From positions 1-29,123 of the forward strand of contig JBCCGK010000129.1 of assembly GCA_039029315.1 (NCBI GenBank): DNA of 29,123 bases, given 5' to 3'. Shown piece after piece: positions 22,959 to 29,123 of the stretch. The notes beneath the pieces were generated by a model that saw nothing but the letters and a program-made list of their open reading frames with translations, did no database searches and was not told where the DNA came from. Source of the DNA: JBCCCJ01 sp039029315 (GTDB lineage Bacteria; Bacteroidota; Bacteroidia; J057). The position numbers and the translations under genes were made by a program. Positions within the stretch are counted from its first letter, which is position 1, and each line of letters opens with the position of its first letter.

Positions 22959-23738
22959 ATGTACTCCATCAAATTCGATCAACAACAATTCATCGCCATC
23001 CTGACCCTGAACCGCCCCAAAGTATTCAACAGTTTTGACCGGGAAATGGCTTTGAGTATGCAAAGACATCTCGATGATTGCGAAGCCAATCCGAAAATTC
23101 GTGCCATTCTCATCACAGGAGAAGGGAAGGCATTCAGTGCGGGACAGGATTTGCAGGAGGTAACTGATCCCGAACGCAATCTGGGTTTCGAACGCATCTT
23201 GATGGAGCATTATAATCCCATCATCCAGCGAATCAGACGAATCGAAAAGCCTGTCATTGCTGCGGTGAATGGCGTAGCTGCTGGTGCAGCTGCAAATATG
23301 GCCCTGGCTTGTGATGTGGTCATAGCCAGCGAGTCAGCATCCTTTTTGCAAGCTTTCAGCAAAATAGGGCTGGTGCCAGATAGTGGAGGGACCTATACCT
23401 TGCCGCGCTTGATCGGATTTCAGAAAGCCTCTGCTCTCATGATGCTGGGTGATAAAATCTCAGCCGCAGAAGCAGAAAGAATGGGCATGGTCTACAAGGT
23501 ATTTCCTGCCGAAACCTTTATGGAAGAGGCGATGAAGATCGCCAGCAAACTGTCCAAAATGCCCACGAAGGGATTGGGACTCGCCAAACGGGCACTGAAT
23601 CAAGCCATGTCCAATTCTCTGGAAGAACAGTTAAGGTTGGAGACCAACCTACAGGTGCAAGCAGGTGCAACCGAGGATTATACCGAAGGCGTCAATGCCT
23701 TTCTCGAAAAACGAGCTCCTGATTTTCAAGGAAAGTAA
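22959..23738 (+). CDS. paaG: 1,2-epoxyphenylacetyl-CoA isomerase PaaG (crotonase family)
   Basis: The ATG at 22959 gives 259 aa; the frame is open further upstream but overlaps paaD. Crotonase features are AFSAGQDLQEV and the oxyanion-hole segment NGVAAGAAANMALACDVVIA. KIGLVPDSGGTYTLPRLIG carries the Asp characteristic of PaaG, and both hydratase glutamates are absent, as expected for an isomerase. PaaG converts the ring epoxide to the oxepin for PaaZ. The neighbouring paa genes support the specific name. Confidence 0.92.
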   Translation: MYSIKFDQQQFIAILTLNRPKVFNSFDREMALSMQRHLDDCEANPKIRAILITGEGKAFSAGQDLQEVTDPERNLGFERILMEHYNPIIQRIRRIEKPVIAAVNGVAAGAAANMALACDVVIASESASFLQAFSKIGLVPDSGGTYTLPRLIGFQKASALMMLGDKISAAEAERMGMVYKVFPAETFMEEAMKIASKLSKMPTKGLGLAKRALNQAMSNSLEEQLRLETNLQVQAGATEDYTEGVNAFLEKRAPDFQGK

Positions 23739-23744
23739 AGTAAT

Positions 23745-23835
23745 CAAGGTATAAGGGAATAAGGTATGTGGTATAAGGCTGGGTGTTGAGATTCTCTGAA
23801 TCATTGGATAGATAAATACCCTATACCCCCCAAAA
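23745..23835. repeat. Intergenic repeat with GGTATAAGG units and the C-rich leader string, before paaH
   Basis: GGTATAAGG-like units occur three times at about 23750-23780 and are roughly complementary to CCCTATACCC at 23819-23828. TACCCTATACCCCCCAAAA at 23817-23835 repeats the leader string before paaA (20241-20257). It fills most of the 111-nt paaG-paaH spacer and could fold into an imperfect hairpin. Confidence 0.45.
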
Positions 23836-23849
23836 CTCACACCCCTACT

Positions 23850-25004
23850 ATGACAATAGGAATTATCGGAGCAGGCGCAATGGGAAGCGGAATTGCGCAG
23901 GTAGCAGCAACAGCAGATTGCCAGGTGATCTTGACAGACACCCGGCCAGAAGCCCTGGAACTGTCTCGTCAAAAACTGGCCAAAGTCATGGCTCGACTCA
24001 TTCAGAAGGGAAGAGTGTCTGAAGAGAAAGCCACAGTCATACAAGCCAATATTCAGTATGTGCAAGGACTAGAGGCACTGAAGAATAGCAGTTTGATCAT
24101 TGAAGCAATCGTAGAGAATCTTGAGATCAAGCAACAGTTGTTTCAGTCTCTGGAAGACCTGGTCTCTGAGGACTGTATTCTGGCAACCAATACCTCCTCC
24201 CTCTCCGTCACCTCTGTGGCTGCAGCTTGTCGGCTTCCGGCGCGTGTGATGGGCATTCACTTTTTCAATCCAGCCCCTCTCATGAAGCTGGTGGAAATCG
24301 TGCCGGCTTTGCAGACAAATCCTGAGATTCTGCAAAAAGGCAGGAAAATCATTGATAATTGGGGCAAACTCAGCGTTCAAGCCAAAGACACAACCGGATT
24401 TATCGTCAATCGAGTGGCGCGGCCATTTTATGGAGAGGCCATTCGAATATTGGAAGAAGGAGTAGCCGATGAAGCCACCATAGATTGGGCAATGGAAGAG
24501 GGGGGAGGCTTTCGAATCGGGCCTTTTGCCTTGATGGACTTCATTGGTCATGATGTTAATTTCACCGTAACCAAGACATTTTTCCAGGCATTCTACTATG
24601 ATGATCGCTATAAGCCATCTTTCACCCAGAAGCGTCTGGTAGAGGCAGGGTATTTGGGGAGAAAAACAGGAAAGGGATTTTATTCCTATCAAGATGGGGC
24701 CAACAAAGCAGAACCGAACAAAGATTCCCAATTGGGTCAGCAGATTTTGATGCGCATTATCTCCATGCTGATCAATGAAGCTGCCGATGCCTTGTTTCTG
24801 AATATTGCCTCCCGGGACGATATCGATTTTGCGATGAAAAATGGCGTCAATTATCCCAAAGGACTGTTGACATGGGCAGATGAAATCGGGATTGCTCAAT
24901 GTGTGGCCAATCTGGATGCGTTGTTCGACGAATATCACGAAACGCGCTATCGATGTAGCCCGATTCTACGGCGAATGGCAGCGAAAAACCAAACATTCTA
25001 TTAA
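23850..25004 (+). CDS. paaH: 3-hydroxyacyl-CoA dehydrogenase PaaH
   Basis: The 384-aa NAD-dependent enzyme has the Rossmann motif GAGAMGSGIAQVAA with Asp-Thr-Arg after strand 2, and the 3HCDH signature HFFNPAPLMKLVEIVPA. The dimerisation half includes NRVARPFYGEAIRILEEG and a second copy of the C-terminal domain, INEAADALFLNIA. It oxidises 3-hydroxyadipyl-CoA in lower phenylacetate degradation. It is shorter than E. coli PaaH (about 475 aa). The stop codon TAA is also the left target duplication of MITE copy 2, so the insertion spared the reading frame. Confidence 0.9.
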   Translation: MTIGIIGAGAMGSGIAQVAATADCQVILTDTRPEALELSRQKLAKVMARLIQKGRVSEEKATVIQANIQYVQGLEALKNSSLIIEAIVENLEIKQQLFQSLEDLVSEDCILATNTSSLSVTSVAAACRLPARVMGIHFFNPAPLMKLVEIVPALQTNPEILQKGRKIIDNWGKLSVQAKDTTGFIVNRVARPFYGEAIRILEEGVADEATIDWAMEEGGGFRIGPFALMDFIGHDVNFTVTKTFFQAFYYDDRYKPSFTQKRLVEAGYLGRKTGKGFYSYQDGANKAEPNKDSQLGQQILMRIISMLINEAADALFLNIASRDDIDFAMKNGVNYPKGLLTWADEIGIAQCVANLDALFDEYHETRYRCSPILRRMAAKNQTFY

Positions 25005-25164
25005 GAAACTGTCTTGATTTCTCTTTTCCCTAAGGAAATTTGGCTTTTTGGAACCTGAGTGCGTCATTTTTTCTCGAAAGACCTCGGTATTCCTCAAAAA
25101 AATTCCTTCTCAGAACCCCAAAATCCTGCTTTCTTCAGACAAAAACCAAAATCAAGACAATTTC
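25005..25164. mobile_element. MITE copy 2 (160 bp) at the paaH stop codon
   Basis: Starts with GAAACTGTCTTGATTT right after the paaH TAA and ends with the inverted form carrying one substitution (CAATTTC). TAA is duplicated at 25002-25004 and 25165-25167. It differs from copy 1 (2605-2763) by about five substitutions and one inserted C. It separates paaH from paaI; transcription must pass through it or restart in 25165-25298, where I see no clear promoter. Confidence 0.85.
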
Positions 25165-25298
25165 TAAATAAGTGGAACAAGTAAATTGGAAAATGCGAAA
25201 GGTAAACTGCCCTTCGGGAACAAGGTTCGAACGCTAAACCCCTGTTTCATTCTCCAGTAAGAATTTTACATTGAAAAGACCCGTAAATCTTCTTTCAT

Positions 25299-25727
25299 AT
25301 GGCTTCCGATTCCCTCCTCCCAGACCAAACCGTCGCACACATGATGAAATCCGACTACTTCAGCCAATGGATGGGGCTGGAAATTGAGGAAATGGGCCCA
25401 GGATATTGTCGACTTCGGATGAAGACCCGCCGGGACATGCTCAATGGATTTGGAATCGTTCATGGAGGCGTTACATTTTCTATGGCGGACAGTGCCTTTG
25501 CCTTTGCCTCGAACTCTCATGGGCGACTCAGTGTATCTTTGAACGCAAGCATTACCTATCCCAAGTCCGCAAAAGAAGGAGATATTCTCATTGCAGAAGC
25601 CAAAGAACTTAGTCTCACGTACAAAACCGCTACCTATGACATAGAAGTCCGAAATCAGCAAGCAGAAATTATTGCATTGTTTCGCGGTACTGTGTATCGG
25701 ACTTCCCAAAAGATACTTGATATTTGA
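25299..25727 (+). CDS. paaI: Hydroxyphenylacetyl-CoA thioesterase PaaI
   Basis: The 142-aa hotdog-fold protein has the PaaI pattern: YFSQWMGLEIEEMGPGYCRL, then NGFGIVHGGVTFSMADSAFAFA with the catalytic-region Asp after the HGG helix, and YPKSAKEGDILIAEAKE. PaaI hydrolyses stalled ring-hydroxylated CoA esters and rescues CoA when the pathway jams. It ends 22 nt before paaZ. Confidence 0.93.
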   Translation: MASDSLLPDQTVAHMMKSDYFSQWMGLEIEEMGPGYCRLRMKTRRDMLNGFGIVHGGVTFSMADSAFAFASNSHGRLSVSLNASITYPKSAKEGDILIAEAKELSLTYKTATYDIEVRNQQAEIIALFRGTVYRTSQKILDI

Positions 25728-25749
25728 TTCACCTTTTGCCCCCCCAACA

Positions 25750-27804
25750 ATGACTCAAAAACTTCCCAATTACGCCCTCGGACAATGGATGTCACATCAA
25801 GGAGATGGCATCCCACAACATCACGCCATCACAGGAGAGGTCTTATACACTTGTGGAAGTGAAGGCCTGGACTTCGCTGAGATGATGAAATATGCAAGAA
25901 GAGTGGGGAATACCAATCTTCGCAAGATGACCTTTCAGGAACGAGGATTGATGCTGAAGGCCCTCGCGATGTACCTGAATGAAAATCGTAAAAAATACTA
26001 TCCCATCAGCTATCAAACCGGTGCAACCAAGGGAGATAGCTGGATTGACATCGAGGGAGGAATCGGAAACCTGTTTGCCTATGCGAGTCTGAGACGGCAA
26101 TTTCCCAATCAGCCGTATTATGTCGATGGGGAAATGGCTCGCTTGTCCCGGGAAGGAACCTTCATCGGACACCATATCATGGTGCCCAAAAGAGGTGTCG
26201 CTGTGCATATCAATGCCTTCAACTTCCCGATTTGGGGCATGTTGGAAAAATGTGCAGTGAACTGGTTGGCAGGTATGCCTGCCATTGTCAAAGCCGCAGA
26301 ACCAACCTCCTTCCTGACACAATACATGGTGCGGGACATCATGGAGACAGGCATTCTTCCAGAAGGAGCCCTCCAATTGGTGTGTGGCCCTGGGCAGGGA
26401 ATACTCGACCCCCTGACCAATCAGGATGTGGTGACCTTCACCGGATCGGCCAGTACAGGACGCCTGCTCAAAACGCATCCACGCATCATTGAAGAGGCTG
26501 TTCCTTTTAATATGGAAGCAGATTCGCTTAACTGTGCCGTGCTGGGAGAAGATGCCCAGCCTGGAACAGAGGAATTTTCCTTGTTTATCAAGGAAGTGAG
26601 AAGAGAGATCACAGTCAAATGTGGGCAGAAGTGTACAGCCATTCGTCGAATCATCGTGCCAGAGAAACTGGTGGAAGATGTGCAGATAGCCCTAGGGAAA
26701 CAATTGGCAAAGACCACCATTGGAAATCCCACGGAGGAAAGTGTCCGTATGGGCTCTCTCGTCAGCAAAGAGCAGGTGGAAGAAGTCAGGACAAGAGTGA
26801 AAGAGTTGCTGGCAGAAAGTGAGCTGGTGTTCGGTGGATTGGATCAGGATTTCGAAGTGATAGGAGCAGATCGCACCAAAGGAGCCTTTTTCTCTCCTAT
26901 TTTGCTGCGAAATGATAAGCCGTTTGAAAATCTGAGCACCCATACTGTCGAAGCTTTTGGTCCTGTCAGTACCATCCTGCCGTATAAGAATCTGGATGAG
27001 GCCATAGAATTGGCGCAGATGGGCAAAGGCTCATTGGTAAGCTCGATCACGACTTATGATCAGGATATGGCCAGAGATTTTGTGCTCGGAGCAGCCTCTC
27101 ATCATGGAAGAATCCTTGTGTTGAATCGGGATTCCGCCAAAGAGAGCACGGGACATGGTTCACCCATGCCGCTTCTGGTACATGGAGGACCCGGCCGCGC
27201 AGGGGGAGGAGAGGAAATGGGTGGCAAAAGAGGTGTACTCCACTATTTGCAGCGATGTGCGATACAGGGAAGTCCAGATAGTTTGACCCATATTACTCAA
27301 GTTTTTCAACCCGGTTCTTCCTATAAGGAGACCTTGATCCATCCCTTCCGAAAGCATTTTGAAGAGTTGGCTGTAGGAGAAACAATTTTTACACATAAAC
27401 ATACCGTAACAGAGACAGATATTGTCAATTTTGCCAATGTGAGTGGCGATAATTTCTATGCGCATATGGACGAGACTTCTCTGGAAGGGACCTTATTTGA
27501 AGGCAGGGTTGCCCATGGGTATTTTGTCTTGTCAAAAGCGGCAGGCTTGTTTGTTGAACCGAAGAAGGGACCTGTCTTGCTCAACTATGGGTTGGAAGAA
27601 TGTCGCTTCATCAAGCCCGTATATCCAGGGATGACCATTGCAGTAAAATTCACGGTGAAGGAAAAAATTGATCAGGAGAAACGCAGTGAAGAAGATGTCG
27701 CCAAAGGCATCGTCAAATTCTATGTGGATGTCTATGACGAAACGGGAGAGTCAGTGGCCATCGCAACCATTCTGACGATGGTAAAAAAACTGGACCAGTC
27801 TTAG
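25750..27804 (+). CDS. paaZ: Oxepin-CoA hydrolase / 3-oxo-5,6-didehydrosuberyl-CoA semialdehyde dehydrogenase PaaZ
   Basis: The ATG at 25750 gives 684 aa; upstream open frame lies over paaI and is rejected. The N-terminal aldehyde dehydrogenase domain (about 1-530) has INAFNFPIWGMLEK, FTGSASTGR, Glu in NMEADSLNC and the catalytic Cys in VKCGQKCTAIRR. The C-terminal MaoC domain (about 550-684) has NVSGDNFYAHMDE with the Asp/His hydratase pair. PaaZ opens oxepin-CoA and oxidises the resulting reactive aldehyde. It is a full bifunctional fusion of the E. coli type. Confidence 0.95.
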   Translation: MTQKLPNYALGQWMSHQGDGIPQHHAITGEVLYTCGSEGLDFAEMMKYARRVGNTNLRKMTFQERGLMLKALAMYLNENRKKYYPISYQTGATKGDSWIDIEGGIGNLFAYASLRRQFPNQPYYVDGEMARLSREGTFIGHHIMVPKRGVAVHINAFNFPIWGMLEKCAVNWLAGMPAIVKAAEPTSFLTQYMVRDIMETGILPEGALQLVCGPGQGILDPLTNQDVVTFTGSASTGRLLKTHPRIIEEAVPFNMEADSLNCAVLGEDAQPGTEEFSLFIKEVRREITVKCGQKCTAIRRIIVPEKLVEDVQIALGKQLAKTTIGNPTEESVRMGSLVSKEQVEEVRTRVKELLAESELVFGGLDQDFEVIGADRTKGAFFSPILLRNDKPFENLSTHTVEAFGPVSTILPYKNLDEAIELAQMGKGSLVSSITTYDQDMARDFVLGAASHHGRILVLNRDSAKESTGHGSPMPLLVHGGPGRAGGGEEMGGKRGVLHYLQRCAIQGSPDSLTHITQVFQPGSSYKETLIHPFRKHFEELAVGETIFTHKHTVTETDIVNFANVSGDNFYAHMDETSLEGTLFEGRVAHGYFVLSKAAGLFVEPKKGPVLLNYGLEECRFIKPVYPGMTIAVKFTVKEKIDQEKRSEEDVAKGIVKFYVDVYDETGESVAIATILTMVKKLDQS

Positions 27805-27841
27805 TTTGGGTGCATGCGCCAGAGCGATTCAGCCAGCATGG

Positions 27842-27985
27842 GCATGTCGAATGAAGAATGTCCAGTATTGAATAAATTCACCTATTTCGACATTTCTTAT
27901 TCAACATTCAACATTCATCATTCACCATTCATCATTCATCATTCAACATTCAACATTCAACCTTCACCATTCAACCTTCACCATT
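27842..27985. repeat. Heptamer CATTCAA/CATTCAT tandem array with inverted GAATG flank
   Basis: About a dozen 7-bp units of the form CATTCAA, CATTCAT or CATTCAC run from about 27900 to 27985. GTCGAATGAAGAATG at 27846-27860 is the opposite orientation of the same units, so the region can fold. There are no unique spacers, so it is not a CRISPR. It fills most of the 229-nt paaZ-hydratase spacer. The 62-codon open frame across it is simply a translated repeat. Confidence 0.7.
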
Positions 27986-28033
27986 ATCCGCGATCTTTCT
28001 GAAGGAAACCCACTACTACCAATCTCATATTAT

Positions 28034-28804
28034 ATGCCTACTCCAACACAGTCCGGAACTGTAGATCTCGACATCCAGAATGGTATCGGGACCATCACAT
28101 TTTTCCATCCTTCTCACAATTCTCTCCCGAGCCTATTGCTCAACGAGCTGGCAGCCACCATTACAGCCGCAGGAGAGGATGAGAAGGTGCAGGTCATCAT
28201 TCTCAAAAGCGGAGGAGAGCGAACCTTTTGTGCCGGGGCCAGTTTTGATGAATTGATGCAGATTGAGGATGTCGATACAGGCAAAGAGTTCTTTATGGGG
28301 TTTGCCAAAGTCATTAATGCCTGTAGAAGGTGCAAAAACCTAATCATAGGAAGAGTGCAGGGAAAAGCCGTTGGGGGTGGGGTAGGAGTAGCCGCTGCTG
28401 TAGACTATTGTTTTGCTACGCAGTATGCTGCTGTCCGATTGAGTGAACTGGCCGTGGGGATAGGCCCTTTTGTCGTGGGGCCAGCAGTCGAGCGAAAGAT
28501 TGGCATCTCAGCCATGTCTCAACTTGCGGTCAATGCGACAGTATGGCAAGCTGCCTCCTGGGCAAAAGACAAAGGGCTATATGCAGAAGTATATGACACA
28601 ACAGAAAAAATGGATGAGGCTGTGCAGGCATTGGCAGAGTGTTTGGCGGCTTCTAACCCGGATGCACTTGCCGAACTGAAAACCATCTTTTGGGAAGGGA
28701 CAGAGCATTGGGATAAGTTGTTGGAAGAACGGGCCGAAAAAAGTGGGAGACTTGTGCTTTCCTCTTTTGCCAAAGAGGCCATTCAACAGTTCAAAAGTAA
28801 GTAA
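28034..28804 (+). CDS. Enoyl-CoA hydratase/isomerase family protein (PaaF candidate)
   Basis: The 256-aa crotonase-fold protein has CAGASFDEL and GKAVGGGVGVAAAVDYCFAT, followed by SELAVGIGPFVVGPAVERKIG. The second catalytic Glu of hydratases is present (SELAVG), but the first (in the usual GGGCELA segment) is replaced by Val. It may therefore not be a standard 2,3-dehydroadipyl-CoA hydratase. Position after paaZ suggests the PaaF step, but another lower-pathway or branched acyl-CoA reaction is possible, so no symbol is given. It is the last complete gene of the window. Confidence 0.82.
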   Translation: MPTPTQSGTVDLDIQNGIGTITFFHPSHNSLPSLLLNELAATITAAGEDEKVQVIILKSGGERTFCAGASFDELMQIEDVDTGKEFFMGFAKVINACRRCKNLIIGRVQGKAVGGGVGVAAAVDYCFATQYAAVRLSELAVGIGPFVVGPAVERKIGISAMSQLAVNATVWQAASWAKDKGLYAEVYDTTEKMDEAVQALAECLAASNPDALAELKTIFWEGTEHWDKLLEERAEKSGRLVLSSFAKEAIQQFKSK

Positions 28805-28875
28805 ACCTGCTATCAGAGAAATAAGAGGATGGTATATAGGAGATTTCTTCAAGATATAAAGCGAAGGAAGCGATA

Positions 28876-28982
28876 ATGCCTGTTCCTGTTTGTCTGCAAT
28901 CCCTGGAGCTTAAGTATTTGGACACATTTATTTGTGAGGGATATAGTGGGCATAGGGGAAAAAAGGGAGAAATCTTACCAAT
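28876..28982 (+). pseudogene. Short reading frame apparently cut by the IS element
   Basis: An ATG at 28876 opens a frame MPVPVCLQSLELKYLDTFI and on, which runs into the IS end at about 28983 and stops seven codons later inside it. It could be the N-terminal stub of a gene disrupted by the insertion. I do not recognise the protein, and with about 36 codons it may also be chance. Confidence 0.25.
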
Positions 28983-29123
28983 TGAACTTGCAACAAAAAA
29001 GTAGACAGAAAGAAAAAGAACTTATGCTTTTATAGCATTGTGAGTTAAATCAAATAGAAACTGTTTAGGAGATTTCATCCCCAGGGCCGAATGTCTTCTT
29101 TTATTGTTATACCACATCTCAAT
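28983..29123 (-). mobile_element. IS3-family insertion sequence, transposase-end fragment (continues beyond window)
   Basis: The transposase C-terminus at 29022-29123 is of the IS3/IS150 type. About 40 bp beyond its stop, TGAACTTGCAACAAAAAAGT (from 28983) is a plausible terminal inverted repeat, because IS3-family ends begin with TG. The other end lies outside the window, so the boundary is a prediction. Confidence 0.55.
29022..29123 (-). CDS. IS3-family transposase (OrfB/InsK-like), C-terminal 33 residues
   Basis: Read on the minus strand from the window edge, the frame gives EMWYNNKRRHSALGMKSPKQ, then FLFDLTHNAIKA and a TAA stop at 29022-29024. YNNKRRHSALGM.SP is the hallmark C-terminal segment of DDE transposases of the IS150/IS3 group. 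The catalytic DDE residues are mostly beyond the window, so functionality cannot be judged. Confidence 0.88.
   Translation of the reverse strand: MEMWYNNKRRHSALGMKSPKQFLFDLTHNAIKA

Noticed and set aside
24069..24938. 289-codon minus-strand frame within paaH
   Set aside because: Antisense shadow of the dehydrogenase with no coherent motif.
25672..25749. 26-codon N-terminal extension of paaZ
   Set aside because: It overlaps the paaI 3' end in another frame; PaaZ homology begins at the ATG at 25750.
27842..27985. Repeats as a CRISPR array
   Set aside because: Units are 7 bp, contiguous and degenerate, with no unique spacers of 30-40 bp.
29061..29090. GAAACTGTTTAGGAG in the IS end resembling the MITE terminal repeat
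   Set aside because: Similarity is limited to the first eight bases and lies inside the transposase coding region, so a relation between the IS and the MITE is not supported.

Overview
The window looks like chromosomal DNA of a member of the Bacteroidota, probably a Saprospiria/Lewinella-like lineage. This is inferred from a type IX secretion (T9SS) C-terminal sorting domain, a lipoprotein with a TonB-type C-terminus, several TAnnTTTG-type -7 promoter boxes, weak Shine-Dalgarno signals and an EAD11-type adaptor domain. No rRNA, tRNA or CRISPR array is visible.

Left part (1-3.9 kb, minus strand): a tandem FKBP prolyl isomerase, an AlkD-like DNA glycosylase, a DUF1801/YdeI-like protein, a 159-bp MITE, a short decayed coding remnant, and a membrane-tethered winged-helix regulator.

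Defence block (about 4.0-13.8 kb, plus strand): a CD-NTase (cGAS-like) gene and a predicted EAD11-S-4TM pore effector form a minimal CBASS-like pair. They are followed, only 12 nt later, by a complete type III-B effector operon cmr1-2-3-4-5-6 and cas6b. The Cas10/Cmr2 subunit has no HD nuclease motif and carries VGDD in place of GGDD. No CARF-type or other ancillary effector lies in the window, so the S-4TM protein is the only evident effector in the run of genes. This CBASS/type III arrangement is the most interesting candidate system here.

Flanks of the block: phased TTTACA repeats (10-11 bp spacing) occur upstream of the winged-helix regulator (3870-3926) and again at 13810-13846, upstream of a lipoprotein gene. 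This suggests that one regulon (regulator, TonB-type lipoprotein, perhaps the S41 peptidase) was split by the defence cassette, or that the regulator also influences the cassette.

Middle (13.9-19.0 kb): the TonB_C lipoprotein and an S41 peptidase on the plus strand; then on the minus strand an M23 peptidase with a HAAS-like N-terminus, a PadR regulator with a perfect dyad over its promoter, and a secreted kelch-like T9SS protein.

Right part (19.1-28.8 kb, plus strand): an aerobic phenylacetate degradation cluster paaE-A-B-C-D-G-H-I-Z plus an enoyl-CoA hydratase-like gene. It is preceded by a good Bacteroidota promoter with a PaaR-like (TetR) operator. PaaABCDE epoxidises phenylacetyl-CoA, PaaG isomerises the epoxide to the oxepin, PaaZ opens the ring and oxidises the aldehyde, PaaI is a salvage thioesterase, and PaaH acts in the beta-oxidation steps. 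paaK, paaJ and paaR are not in the window. Spacers in this cluster contain short degenerate repeats, and a second copy of the MITE sits exactly at the paaH stop codon. The window ends inside an IS3-family element that appears to have cut a short reading frame.
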